This document shows positions 28,701 through 37,511 of a stretch of 43,045 bases of DNA, piece after piece; positions within the stretch are counted from its first letter, which is position 1; each line of letters starts with the position of its first letter. A model generated the notes under the pieces. The model ran no database searches, was not told the DNA's origin, and saw only the letters and a list, made by a program, of their open reading frames with translations. The DNA comes from Candidatus Mediterraneibacter intestinigallinarum (GTDB lineage Bacteria > Bacillota > Clostridia > Lachnospirales > Lachnospiraceae), in NCBI GenBank assembly GCA_019119265.1, contig DWXI01000105.1, positions 1 to 43,045 of the forward strand, read 5' to 3'. The position numbers and the translations under genes were made by a program.

Positions 28701-29052
28701 CTATGTGGATGTAAAGGATGAAGCCGGGAACATTGCCACACAAGAATTGAAATATACATGGAGTGATTCATCAAAGGATCTTAAAATCCAATCACTGACA
28801 ACATCCAAAGCTTCTCCTCAATCAAAGGGAACTTCTATTCAGCTTGTGGCCATGGCTTCTGGCGGTACAGGAGAACTGCAGTACCGCTTCTATCGTTCAA
28901 TAAACGGCAAGACAACAGTGTTCCGCGACTTTTCGCCAGACAGGGCCGCCTATTGTAATCCGCCTGAGCCGGGAAAGTATACTATTCTTGTTGATGTAAA
29001 AGATGAATCCGGCAATATCGTAACCGAGCATATTTCCTACGAATGGAAATAA
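25714..29052 (+). CDS. Secreted multimodular GH13 alpha-amylase
   Basis: 1112 aa; signal peptide; GH13 motifs DVVLNHT, GVDAFRVDTTKHL, FGEV, VDSHDY; Big2-like Ig domain (VELSTDRLDLKLGDTAQLTATVLPENAD); CBM26-like module (IYFEKPSDWGNNINCYLYYGNATTIAGAWPGASMERL). Confidence 0.93.
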   Translation: MKRQRQLTALSLSAVITATTLGGFCAPLRTVEAADITQGEATTTASSSGVIYADSRTDFRDESIYFVITTRFYDGDPSNNEHCSEDAKANNPDSDPAWRGDFKGLIDKLDYIKALGFTAIWITPVVENDSGYDYHGYHAYDFSAVDNRYESNGITYQNLIDACHEKGIKVIQDVVLNHTCNWGEKNLLQLTSDVYTERNQTVMNGANDPDNIYHHNGFCGGGDFDTYDAQIKTIADDCFDLETENPQVYNYLIDCYTKYIDMGVDAFRVDTTKHLSRLTLNSTFLPAFKEAGGDDFYMFGEVCTKGYDVWYRDAPPISTCFYTWADDESWTDRWSNDLASNEALVKEHYDEHMDTGKQPVSDNAFLEGNEYHTPDYSESSGLNVIDFQMHWSFNNANNAFHTALNEDKYFNDPTWNVVYVDSHDYAPDQCQTVRYNGGTDAWAENLSLMFTFRGIPCIYYGSEIEFQAGKPIDVGPNAPLSETGRAYFGDHIEGDVVTGDFGEYFGATGEMEETLNYPLARHIQRLNQIRQAVPALRKGQYSTEDISGNDMAYKRRYTDNTTDSFALITVSGSATFNNIPNGTYVDCITGDTKNVTNGSLTADCSGKGNLRVYVLDTDKTPAPGKISQDGTYLYADAPVESTSRQCIYFKNDTGWDNVTANLFKNGELIESIPMTHVEGQDYACAYTGNETGLTVIFTDGSSTSTAADFKDGGYYGNNGSLGEYQIGEDTVEVSSVELSTDRLDLKLGDTAQLTATVLPENADNKALTWESSNTDVATVNNKGVVTPQGEGTAVITAKAKNGVSDKATVTVTIPPYNYEAVPEGKTAIYFEKPSDWGNNINCYLYYGNATTIAGAWPGASMERLPNGVYRYVFDTPATDDTIKVLFNDGNRQAPASIGYDVAAYGKYNTDGLNEIIKPSEGSDETEKPEITNFTAAKESPQPQGTSIRLSVTATGGTGELQYRFYRIKDGVTTVFRDYDNSHIAYSNPPEAGDYILYVDVKDEAGNIATQELKYTWSDSSKDLKIQSLTTSKASPQSKGTSIQLVAMASGGTGELQYRFYRSINGKTTVFRDFSPDRAAYCNPPEPGKYTILVDVKDESGNIVTEHISYEWK
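28501..29049 (+). repeat. Two tandem ~85-aa modules at amylase C-terminus
   Basis: ITNFTAAKESPQPQGTSIRLSVTATGGTGELQYRFYR... and IQSLTTSKASPQSKGTSIQLVAMASGGTGELQYRFYR...; both end YxxxVDVKDExGNIxT. Confidence 0.9.
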
Positions 29053-29079
29053 TGTAACATAATCCGGTAACATATATAA

Positions 29080-29111
29080 GGAGCAGCCACACCTGTTAGC
29101 GAAGCTGCTCC
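29080..29111. terminator. Intrinsic terminator-like hairpin between convergent genes
   Basis: GGAGCAGC-(16 nt)-GCTGCTCC then TTACATATATTTTC. Confidence 0.7.
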
Positions 29112-29153
29112 TTACATATATTTTCTGTAAAAATCTTATTCAGAAATTTGCTT

Positions 29154-29786
29154 CTACGGTCTCTCTTCACTCCAGCTTAATATCTCCCCGGTATCAGCGT
29201 CAATCTCAAATTCATACTCCATTTGTTCGTAGATGATATTACCTTCGTATGTCATTCTTCCATCGTCACGTTCCAGTTCGATCCTGATATCGTTCTCCGT
29301 AGCTCCGGGCACCTTTGCAAGTGCTGTTGCAATTGCATCTTCCCTGCTTACAGCTGCTCCGGAATTGTCTGTGTTCTGCCCTCCGCCGTTATTCTGCTCT
29401 ACATCAGATCCCAGGATCTGTCCGTCAGATGCAAGAATCTCATAATCATATTCCTTCTGCCCCACATCGAACCTCACATCATATGTCAGTCTGCCGTCAT
29501 CCCTGTCCTGTGATACCTGAAGCCGTGAGATGTCAGATTCGCTGACGCCGGCCGCATCCAACGCCGCCTGCAAAGCTGCGTCCTCTCCAATATCCTGATT
29601 GCCCCCATTGTTATTCTGTGCTGTGTTCTGGGTATCATTTTGAGCATTACTCTGTGCGCCGCTTTCCTGGCCGCTCTGAGAAGACTGGTTTTCCACCGGC
29701 GTCGTCTGAGATCCTGCACTGCCGCATCCTGTAAATACTCCTGCTGCCATCACTGCGATAATTGCTGCTATTGTTAATCTTTTCAT
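29154..29786 (-). CDS. Lipoprotein with two PepSY domains
   Basis: MKRLTIAAIIAVMAAGVFTGCGSAG lipobox; Q/N/S-rich linker; two repeats ending DDGRLTYDVRFDVGQKEYDYEI and DDGRMTYEGNIIYEQMEYEFEIDADTGEI. Confidence 0.88.
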   Translation of the reverse strand: MKRLTIAAIIAVMAAGVFTGCGSAGSQTTPVENQSSQSGQESGAQSNAQNDTQNTAQNNNGGNQDIGEDAALQAALDAAGVSESDISRLQVSQDRDDGRLTYDVRFDVGQKEYDYEILASDGQILGSDVEQNNGGGQNTDNSGAAVSREDAIATALAKVPGATENDIRIELERDDGRMTYEGNIIYEQMEYEFEIDADTGEILSWSEERP

Positions 29787-29898
29787 TTTTCTTTCCCCTT
29801 TCTTATAGTGCAATTATTTTTTACTTTATTTGTTTTGTTGATACCACTATAACGTGGAAAGATTAAAACAACATTAAAGCATCTCATTTTTTGCTTAA

Positions 29899-31290
29899 TT
29901 ATTCAGGCATTGATTTGTATTCCCCCGTTGGGATACAAAAAGTAAACACACTTCCCTCTCCCTCTTTGCTTTCTGCTGAAACCCATCCTCCGTGCGCCTC
30001 CGCGATCCATTTCACCATAGACAAGCCAAGCCCTGAATGACTTCCGTCCGTCCTGGATGAATCAGCCCGGTAAAATCGTTCCCACATATGCGGGAGTGCT
30101 TCTGCAGAAATTCCTTCCCCGTGATCGCGCACACTTCCTACGACATCACCGTTTCTTTTTTCCAGCGTCACCTCTACCGTTCCGTTTTCCCTGCTGTGTC
30201 TCACGGCATTGGACAGCAGATTTACGATCATCCTTATATAAAATGTTTCATCCGCATCCGCCCATATGTCCGGAGTGATATTATTAACCACACGGATTCC
30301 CCGGCCTTCGCCGTCTGCAAGCATCTGCTGTTCTTCGGCCGCCATCTCCGTAAGTTCACTTAAATCAATCCACTCCCTGTTCAGCGGCTGCCGGCCCTGA
30401 TCCGCCCTGGATAAGAAAAGCAGCTGAGAAATCATATCAGCCATGCCTTTCGCTTTCCTGCGGATCAGGCTGATCTGAATCTTCTGTTCTTCTGTCAGTT
30501 CTTCATTGTCTAACATCGCATCACACTGGGCAAGGATTACGCTCACAGGAGTCCTGAGCTCATGTGATACGTCTGAAGTAAACCTTTGTTCCCTGCGAAA
30601 TACCTCCTCAAGTTCCGCCAGCATATCATCAAATGTTCCCGCCAGAACATAAATCTCATCCCGTTCTTTCCCACCGGTATCTGCTATGCCGATCCGTCGT
30701 GAAATGTCTGCATCCGCCCGGATTTTACGCACTGTATCCGTAATGCGTCGCACCGGAGCAAGAGTCCGACATGTAAAACGGTAGCCGATAATGGCTGTCG
30801 CCAGCACCATCAACGGAAGTATAATAAGGGCAAACCGCACAGTGACAGTAAAGCTTTCCTCCGCATCCGTCACTGATGTGATTCCCCGGACGTATACCGT
30901 CTGATCCCCGGACAGGCGATAAGACATATCATATACATACCACTCTCTGTTTCCGTCGCGGATCGTCCGCAACTCCCCGTCAGACAGTTCCGGCTGCCCG
31001 GCAAACCCATGCGGAAGTCTGCCATACAAAAAATACATATCCCTGTCATATAAAGACAGATATATATCCCTCTCTACAGAATAAAAATCCGAATCTATCC
31101 TGATCTCCCCGCCTCGGAGAGTTATGTTTTCCACACTCTCCTGCACACGATTCTCCAGCCTTGACTGAGCGGAAGAAAGGACTTCACGGCTACTGAGCGA
31201 AAACAGGATCGCCAGAGCCGCGCAGGTAAGGAGCGCCATAAAAACTGTATATAATAATGTAAGTTTTAATTTCAGCGATAATTTTCTCAT
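29899..31290 (-). CDS. HAMP-containing sensor histidine kinase
   Basis: 463 aa; FTSDVSHELRTPVSVILAQCDAML, NLLSNAVRHSREN, GSHSGLGLSMVKWIAEAHGG. Confidence 0.93.
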   Translation of the reverse strand: MRKLSLKLKLTLLYTVFMALLTCAALAILFSLSSREVLSSAQSRLENRVQESVENITLRGGEIRIDSDFYSVERDIYLSLYDRDMYFLYGRLPHGFAGQPELSDGELRTIRDGNREWYVYDMSYRLSGDQTVYVRGITSVTDAEESFTVTVRFALIILPLMVLATAIIGYRFTCRTLAPVRRITDTVRKIRADADISRRIGIADTGGKERDEIYVLAGTFDDMLAELEEVFRREQRFTSDVSHELRTPVSVILAQCDAMLDNEELTEEQKIQISLIRRKAKGMADMISQLLFLSRADQGRQPLNREWIDLSELTEMAAEEQQMLADGEGRGIRVVNNITPDIWADADETFYIRMIVNLLSNAVRHSRENGTVEVTLEKRNGDVVGSVRDHGEGISAEALPHMWERFYRADSSRTDGSHSGLGLSMVKWIAEAHGGWVSAESKEGEGSVFTFCIPTGEYKSMPE

Positions 31291-31314
31291 GCTTCTGCCC
31301 CTGCAATCTGTCTT

Positions 31315-31989
31315 TTATTTTTCGGCCTTCAATACATATCCAGCGCCGCGCACCGTATGAATCAGCTTCTGTTCATGCCCCTCATCGATCTTCTTGCGCA
31401 GGTAACGGATATAGACGTCGATCACATTGGATCCCCCTGCATAGTCAAAATTCCACAAATGCTGCTCCAGCCGGTCTCTTGAGAGCACGATTCCTTCGTT
31501 CTGGATCATATACCGGAGCAGAGCGAACTCCTTGCCCGAGAGCCTGATCTCCTGCCCGCCCCGCTTCACCTGCTGTGTGTCCATATGCACCTCAAGATCC
31601 GCCACCTTATAGCATGTCTTAGGCGCTTCTGCCGGCTTGCGCAGAAGCACACGTATCCGTGCCAGCAGTTCCTCAAAAGCGAAAGGCTTCACCAGATAAT
31701 CATTTGCCCCTGCATCCAGCCCGGACACCCGGTCCTCAATGCTGTCCTTTGCCGTCAGCAGGATCACCGGGGTACTGTCATTTCTGCGTCTCATCTTTTT
31801 CAATACACTGAGGCCGTCCATTACAGGCATCATGATATCAAGTACCGCAGCGTCATAGTCCGCGCTCTCAAGATACTCCAGCGCCTCCCGGCCGTCAAAA
31901 CAAGAGTCCACACTGTAATGTTCCGCTTTCAGACGACTTGTTATAAGGCGGTTCAGATCTTTCTCGTCTTCTGCTATCAATATTCTCAT
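31315..31989 (-). CDS. OmpR-family response regulator
   Basis: 224 aa; MRILIAEDEKDLNRLI, AVLDIMMPVMDGLSV, GANDYLVKPFAFEELLARIR, winged-helix C-terminus. Confidence 0.95.
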   Translation of the reverse strand: MRILIAEDEKDLNRLITSRLKAEHYSVDSCFDGREALEYLESADYDAAVLDIMMPVMDGLSVLKKMRRRNDSTPVILLTAKDSIEDRVSGLDAGANDYLVKPFAFEELLARIRVLLRKPAEAPKTCYKVADLEVHMDTQQVKRGGQEIRLSGKEFALLRYMIQNEGIVLSRDRLEQHLWNFDYAGGSNVIDVYIRYLRKKIDEGHEQKLIHTVRGAGYVLKAEK

Positions 31990-32050
31990 ACGACCATCTC
32001 CTTTATGGTTCCCAGTATACGCAAACTGCCGGGGATTGTAAAGCTGTCAC

Positions 32051-32079
32051 TTGACAATGCCCGGCACAGATTATATTCT
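32051..32079 (+). promoter_or_regulatory. Candidate promoter for Gfo/Idh/MocA gene
   Basis: TTGACA (32051-32056), 17-nt spacer, TATTCT (32074-32079). Confidence 0.5.
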
Positions 32080-32148
32080 GAAAATATCGGGAACAGACAT
32101 TGCCAGACGTCGGTATGTCGGGATAAGAATGTAAGGCGGTGAAACAAA

Positions 32149-33138
32149 ATGGAAATCAAAATAGGGATCATTGGAACAAACTTTATCAGCGACGACTTCT
32201 GCAACGCTGCGGTAAAGGTGCCGGGCGCCGTACTTCGGGCGGTATATTCAAGGAAGGAAGAAACAGGAGCTGCATTTGCAGAGCGCCACTCCATCCCCGA
32301 AGTATTTACAGACTATAAAAAATTCCTCTCATCGGATATTGACGCGGTCTATGTAGCCTCTCCCAATTTTATCCACTGCAGTCAGACGATCATGGCGCTG
32401 GAACACAAGAAACATGTCCTGTGCGAAAAGGTCATGGCGGTCAATGAAGCGGAAGTCCGATCCATGATCGACTGCGCCCGCCGTAATCAGGTCGTACTGC
32501 TTGAGGCAATGCGTCCGGACTTCGATCCGGCGTTTGATATCGTAGAACAGAATCTGAACCGCATCGGCCGACTGCGCAGGGCGACATTTGAATTCTGCCA
32601 GTATTCCAGCCGCTACGACAAGTTCCGCGAGGGCATTGTCATGAATGCCTTTGACCCCACGCTGGGGAATGCGGCTGTCATGGATATCGGTGTATACTGC
32701 ATCCACTCTCTCGTCCGCCTTTTCGGAATGCCGCAGGAGATACAAGCATTCTCCACAAAGCTTTCCAATGATTTCGACGGCAGCGGCATCGTACTTATGA
32801 AATATGAAACAATGATCGCAGAAGCTGTGTACTCCAAAATCTCCGTCTCGGTCAATCCCAGTGTGATCCAGGGCGAGGACGGATCCATCCTGATCGACTA
32901 TATCAGCAAGCCCGAAAAGATCTGCCTTCAGCTCAGGGAAGGCGCCCGCGACACACTGGAAGGCGCCGGCCGGGAGATACTGCCGTTCATTCCCGCAGAT
33001 AATAATATGATCTATGAAATACAGGAATTTATAAAACTTATCAGCGAAAACAATATCGCTCATAAATACCTGCAGTATTCACTGGATACGATCCGCGTCA
33101 TAGACGAGGTAAGACGACAGACATGTATAGACATATGA
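32149..33138 (+). CDS. Gfo/Idh/MocA family oxidoreductase
   Basis: 329 aa; IKIGIIGTNFISDDFCNAA, AVYVASPNFIHCSQTIMALEHKKHVLCEKVMAVNEAEV. Confidence 0.93.
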   Translation: MEIKIGIIGTNFISDDFCNAAVKVPGAVLRAVYSRKEETGAAFAERHSIPEVFTDYKKFLSSDIDAVYVASPNFIHCSQTIMALEHKKHVLCEKVMAVNEAEVRSMIDCARRNQVVLLEAMRPDFDPAFDIVEQNLNRIGRLRRATFEFCQYSSRYDKFREGIVMNAFDPTLGNAAVMDIGVYCIHSLVRLFGMPQEIQAFSTKLSNDFDGSGIVLMKYETMIAEAVYSKISVSVNPSVIQGEDGSILIDYISKPEKICLQLREGARDTLEGAGREILPFIPADNNMIYEIQEFIKLISENNIAHKYLQYSLDTIRVIDEVRRQTCIDI

Positions 33139-33164
33139 TTCAAACGAAAGGAGCGACCAGTCAA

Positions 33165-34439
33165 ATGGACCAGGTAATTTCTAAAGAACTGGCAAAGTTT
33201 CTGGAAAACAGTCCTTCTGTTTTCCATGCAGTTGATAATATGGAGAACATTCTCACCAGGGAAAAGTTTACGCGCCTGTATGAAAACCAGAGATGGGCGC
33301 TCAGCCCCGGCGGCAGATACTTTGTCGCAAGAAACGGTTCTTCCCTGATTGCATTCACAATCCCCGATCATGATTTCAAAGGCTTGCGGATCATGGCAAG
33401 TCACAGTGATTCTCCTACATTCAAGATCAAGGAGAATCCTGAGCTGGAGACAGACGGACATTACATCCGCCTTAATGTAGAGCGTTACGGCGGTATGCTA
33501 TGCGCTCCCTGGTTCGACCGTCCGCTCTCCGTGGCCGGTCGTGTGATCGTGAAAGATCCCGTTTCCGGATCTTTCCTCACAAAGCTGGTAAATATCGACC
33601 GGGATCTGGTTCTCATCCCCAACCTTGCCATTCATATGAATCGGGAAGCCAACAATAGTTACAAATACAATGCCCAGAAGGATATGCTTCCCTTATACGG
33701 CGACCTGTCAGCGAAAGATACATTTATAAAGACCGTCGCAGACGCCGCCGGGGTACGCGAATCTGACATTCTCGGTCATGACCTCTTTCTCTACAACAGA
33801 GAAAAGGCAAGTATATGGGGAGCTTCCGGTGAATTTATCTCCTGCGGGCGACTGGACGACCTGCAGTGTACATTTGCATCACTGAAAGGTTTCCTTGCCG
33901 GGAAGAAACAGGAATACATGGCGCTTCACTGTGTCTTTGACAATGAAGAGACCGGAAGCGGCACAAAACAGGGCGCGGCATCCACTTTCCTGTATGATAC
34001 ACTGACACGGATCCATGACAGCCTTGGTCTTACCCGTGAAGATTATCTGATCCATCTTGCAGACAGTCTGATGATCTCCGCTGACAACGCCCACGCAGTT
34101 CATCCGAACTACACGGACAAAGCCGATCCGTCCAACCGACCGTATCTAAACAGCGGCATCGTGATCAAATTCAATGCGAACCAGAAATACTGCACTGACG
34201 GGATATCAGCCGCCATGTTCCGTGACATCTGTCGAACCGCAGATGTTCCGGTCCAGACTTTTACCAACCGTTCAGATATGGCCGGCGGTTCTACACTGGG
34301 AAATATCTCCAATACACAAGTTGCGCTCAATACTGTGGATATCGGTCTTCCGCAGCTCGCCATGCATTCTCCTTACGAAACTGCGGGCGTAAAAGACACT
34401 GGATATCTTATACGGGCGGCAGAAGAGTTTTTCAGATAG
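33165..34439 (+). CDS. M18 family aminopeptidase
   Basis: IMASHSDSPTFKIKENPE, VFDNEETGSGTKQGAAST, DNAHAVHPNYTDKADPSNRPYLNSGIVIKFNANQKYCTDG, AGGSTLGNI; start at 33165 after AAAGGAGCG. Confidence 0.94.
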   Translation: MDQVISKELAKFLENSPSVFHAVDNMENILTREKFTRLYENQRWALSPGGRYFVARNGSSLIAFTIPDHDFKGLRIMASHSDSPTFKIKENPELETDGHYIRLNVERYGGMLCAPWFDRPLSVAGRVIVKDPVSGSFLTKLVNIDRDLVLIPNLAIHMNREANNSYKYNAQKDMLPLYGDLSAKDTFIKTVADAAGVRESDILGHDLFLYNREKASIWGASGEFISCGRLDDLQCTFASLKGFLAGKKQEYMALHCVFDNEETGSGTKQGAASTFLYDTLTRIHDSLGLTREDYLIHLADSLMISADNAHAVHPNYTDKADPSNRPYLNSGIVIKFNANQKYCTDGISAAMFRDICRTADVPVQTFTNRSDMAGGSTLGNISNTQVALNTVDIGLPQLAMHSPYETAGVKDTGYLIRAAEEFFR

Positions 34440-34495
34440 AAAAATTCTTTCGAATACAAACCATTTGCACACTGACGATTTATTGAGGATACACT

Positions 34496-35587
34496 ATGAG
34501 AGATCAAAAGGATTCAATATATAAAATACTCCGGCTTGCCAGCTCTGTAGATCCGGCGCTTTTCGGCGCGCTTCTGATCATCCGCCATGTGTCACCCGGA
34601 TTCATCCCAACATACAGGCAGCTGACGTTAGAAGATATGCAAGATTCCCGAATACCAGAGAATGATTGCGACTGTACTCCTTGGCAGATTGTCGCTGATG
34701 CCCCAAAGGGCAAGGTGATATCTTCTGCTATAGCAGCTCTTTCTGCCATCCGTTCCCACAGCCCATTGTTTGACTGCCTGACGGAAAAGCTAAAATACGC
34801 TCCACCGACCGAAACCAATGAATTAATAGATCTAATCCATATCCTGTCGCATATTTCAACCGGAAATCACGCACTTGCCGAAATATATGAAGTTTTTTTG
34901 TCTTCATGGTTTCCGTCAGACACACAACTGCACGCCGCAAAATCCTCAGGCGATATCTATACACCCCGCGATGTTTCCACCCTTATTTGGGAACTTTTGG
35001 ATTTAAACGGAAAAACTTTCTACGATCCCTGCTGCGGGAGCGGTTCCCTTCTGGCCCGCGCCTTTTTATCCCTGCCTCTAAAAAAAGAGGTACGGTTATT
35101 CGGACAGACAAACGATCTTCTTTCATACTGTATCTGTCAGACTTACTTTTTCCTTCTGGACATTCCTGTTGATTTAGCCGGCATGTCCGGTAACACTCTT
35201 GTCAAAGATTTGCATGCCGAAAAGCAGTTTGACCGTATCGCGACGAATCCGCCCTTTAATCAGGCCCGCTGGTGCGATAGCGGCTACATTTATGACAGGC
35301 GCTGGCAGTATGGCATTCCGCCTCGTTCCAACGCAAACTTTGCATGGCTCCAGCATGTCATCAGCCATCTTTCAGATCAGGGCAGAGCCGCCGTCATCTT
35401 GTCAAACGGCTCTTTAAGCGCTCAGAATCATGCAGAACATGAAATACGACGCAGGATTCTGGACGATGGTTTAATCGAAGCAATCATCGCCCTGCCTCCA
35501 AAATTGTTTTTTAATACAAAAGTTCCCTGTTGTATCTGGCTTCTGCGAAAGCCTAAGGTACCGGGGGGCCCCCATCCTCATGATTGA
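34496..35587 (+). CDS. N6-adenine DNA methyltransferase (HsdM-like), catalytic part; frame broken at 35563-35573
   Basis: SGDIYTPRDVSTLIWELLDLNGKTFYDPCCGSGSLLARAF (SAM motif I), RIATNPPFNQARW (NPPF motif IV); terminates at KPKVPGGPHPHD*, whereas the shifted frame continues PILMIDARYAG. Confidence 0.88.
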   Translation: MRDQKDSIYKILRLASSVDPALFGALLIIRHVSPGFIPTYRQLTLEDMQDSRIPENDCDCTPWQIVADAPKGKVISSAIAALSAIRSHSPLFDCLTEKLKYAPPTETNELIDLIHILSHISTGNHALAEIYEVFLSSWFPSDTQLHAAKSSGDIYTPRDVSTLIWELLDLNGKTFYDPCCGSGSLLARAFLSLPLKKEVRLFGQTNDLLSYCICQTYFFLLDIPVDLAGMSGNTLVKDLHAEKQFDRIATNPPFNQARWCDSGYIYDRRWQYGIPPRSNANFAWLQHVISHLSDQGRAAVILSNGSLSAQNHAEHEIRRRILDDGLIEAIIALPPKLFFNTKVPCCIWLLRKPKVPGGPHPHD

Positions 35588-36533
35588 CGCCAGATATGCC
35601 GGATTTTCAGATAAGAACGGAATTTCGCCCAAAACTGGTCCCAAACTGGTCGACACTGTTCTGAGACATCGAAGCGGAGCGCTTGAGGGGAAATGCAGCT
35701 GGTATGCCGTAGTTTCTCCGAACGACATCGCACGGGAACACTATATACTCAGTCCGAATCTTTACACAAAGCCCGTTTCGATTTCACCGGCCTCTCTGAT
35801 AATCCACCGCCCGGCTTTTCTAAAGCTGATTGACAAATTGAGTACGTTTCCAGAATGTCGCCCAATTTTACCCTGCATCCAGCTATGGAGGCATGCTAAA
35901 TACTCATCACACTGGAAAAATTTTCTTTGGACGGATCTATATCAAGTCTCCGGCGGACTGGCAAAAAAGAGAGAATTTTTCGGACACGGTGTTCCCATGG
36001 CGGATGTAAAAACTGTAATCCGCCATACCTTTCTTCCCGACGCTCTGTCTTCTTCCGTTGAACTTTCAGAAGCAGAGTTTGAAAAATATCGTATCAAAGC
36101 CGGAGATATCCTGATCAACAGAACGAGTGAAACCATTGCAGAACTTGCCTGCTGTTGTATCGCAGCACATGATTACAATGCAGTCTATGGCGGTTATCTG
36201 AAACGACTCCGCCCGCTGCCCGACTCACCGGTCTCCCCTTTTTATATGGCCGCCTATCTCAACAGCCATATTTACCGGCTGGAAGTCGAAAACAACATTC
36301 CCGCCTGCACGACCAGAGCAAACATCAGCACAGAAAGACTTTCACGGATACATATTTATTATCCCGAATCAGACATGCAGAAAATACTCGGAGATACCAT
36401 ATTCTCTGTCAGACAATTTCAGAAAGAGTGTCAGGATTCCAGATTATCCGACCTGTTGAACCGGTTTATTCGGCTGTTGATTGAACAGTTTATCACATAT
36501 CCCATACTTCAGACACAGCAAAAGGAGGAATAA
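35580..36533 (+). CDS. Continuation of the methyltransferase: HsdM C-terminal part plus single specificity (TRD)-like domain, likely one gene with 34496-35587
   Basis: MIDARYAGFSDKN... is the expected HsdM continuation; later IKAGDILINRTSETIAELACCCIA...AAYLNSHIYRLEVENNIPACTTRANISTERLSRIHIYYP resembles HsdS/TRD text. Confidence 0.75.
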   Translation: MIDARYAGFSDKNGISPKTGPKLVDTVLRHRSGALEGKCSWYAVVSPNDIAREHYILSPNLYTKPVSISPASLIIHRPAFLKLIDKLSTFPECRPILPCIQLWRHAKYSSHWKNFLWTDLYQVSGGLAKKREFFGHGVPMADVKTVIRHTFLPDALSSSVELSEAEFEKYRIKAGDILINRTSETIAELACCCIAAHDYNAVYGGYLKRLRPLPDSPVSPFYMAAYLNSHIYRLEVENNIPACTTRANISTERLSRIHIYYPESDMQKILGDTIFSVRQFQKECQDSRLSDLLNRFIRLLIEQFITYPILQTQQKEE

Positions 36534-36536
36534 AAG

Positions 36537-37424
36537 ATGACGCAACGAGACCAGAAATGGCTGGTATTGCTTTATTGCCTCGCCGAACTCAGAGGCGGCG
36601 CACAGCGCAATCTTGTATTACAGCACATACAAGATCAGGGTTACTGGTACAAAAACGACCAGAATGATACCTATCGCACCACACGCAGGGAAAGTGTATG
36701 GAGAAATGATTTTTCTTATGAGCGCCAGCATTTGGTAGAGGAAGGCTACATGAAAAGCGGAATTCCCGGCAGATGGGAAATAACGCAAACGGGCAGGGCG
36801 CTCCTTGCCCGTCTGATAAACAAGGCGCTAAACCGGCCTGCAGATGAAAATCTCTGCTATACCCCTGTATTCTTCCAAGAATTAATACAGGAGCAGGAAG
36901 ATGATCAATATCCAACGAGCGGACAGCCCGGATCCAATGCGAATGCAACTCCCGGGAATACAGCCCGGCCGAATGTTCCGAAGCCTCCAATGTCGAACAA
37001 GCCTCGGGCTCCAAGATCACCTTCTATATCATCTTCCGGCAAGCGTATTTACCCGCGCTCCGCAGCTGTTTCCCTGAACGCTCTCAATCTGGCCGGAAAT
37101 GTATGCGCTGTCAATCCGGATCACCCCTCTTTTCTCCGAAGAGACCGGAGTGCTATGTATATGGAGCCCCATCACCTGATTCCAATGTCTCTGACAGATT
37201 ATTTTAATGTCGATCTGGACAGGGAACAGAATATATTTTCTCTGTGCAGTAATTGTCATAATCGAATACATTACGGAACAAAGGAAGATGTAAAAATCTT
37301 GATCACCAAACTTTTCTCATCCAGAGAAGATGATATCTGCTCTATTCTCGGGAAAAAAATCACCATAGACGAACTCTGCCGAATCTATGACACGATGGCA
37401 AAGAAAAAACGCCATAGGCACTGA
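36537..37424 (+). CDS. HNH endonuclease with N-terminal winged-helix (Mrr_N-like) domain
   Basis: 295 aa; N-terminal LYCLAELRGGAQRNLVLQHI...YERQHLVEEGYMKSGIPGRWEITQTGRALL; C-terminal HNH MEPHHLIPMSLTDYFNVDLDREQNIFSLCSNCHNRIHYG; follows MTase by 3 nt. Confidence 0.8.
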   Translation: MTQRDQKWLVLLYCLAELRGGAQRNLVLQHIQDQGYWYKNDQNDTYRTTRRESVWRNDFSYERQHLVEEGYMKSGIPGRWEITQTGRALLARLINKALNRPADENLCYTPVFFQELIQEQEDDQYPTSGQPGSNANATPGNTARPNVPKPPMSNKPRAPRSPSISSSGKRIYPRSAAVSLNALNLAGNVCAVNPDHPSFLRRDRSAMYMEPHHLIPMSLTDYFNVDLDREQNIFSLCSNCHNRIHYGTKEDVKILITKLFSSREDDICSILGKKITIDELCRIYDTMAKKKRHRH

Positions 37425-37450
37425 GTGATATACAATACAACAGTTACAGA

Positions 37451-37491
37451 AAAGCTCCGCCTGCATCTTAAATCTCTGCAGACGGAGCTTT
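37451..37491. terminator. Bidirectional terminator-like hairpin
   Basis: AAAGCTCCGcCTGCA-(11 nt)-TGCAGaCGGAGCTTT between convergent genes. Confidence 0.75.
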
Positions 37492-37511
37492 CCGCTTATT
37501 TTATCGTTGTT

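Noticed and set aside
35580-36533. Independent HsdS gene starting at MIDARYAG
   Set aside because: The ATG lies inside a conserved HsdM segment (PILMIDAR) and joins the upstream ORF after a one-base correction; better read as the same gene.
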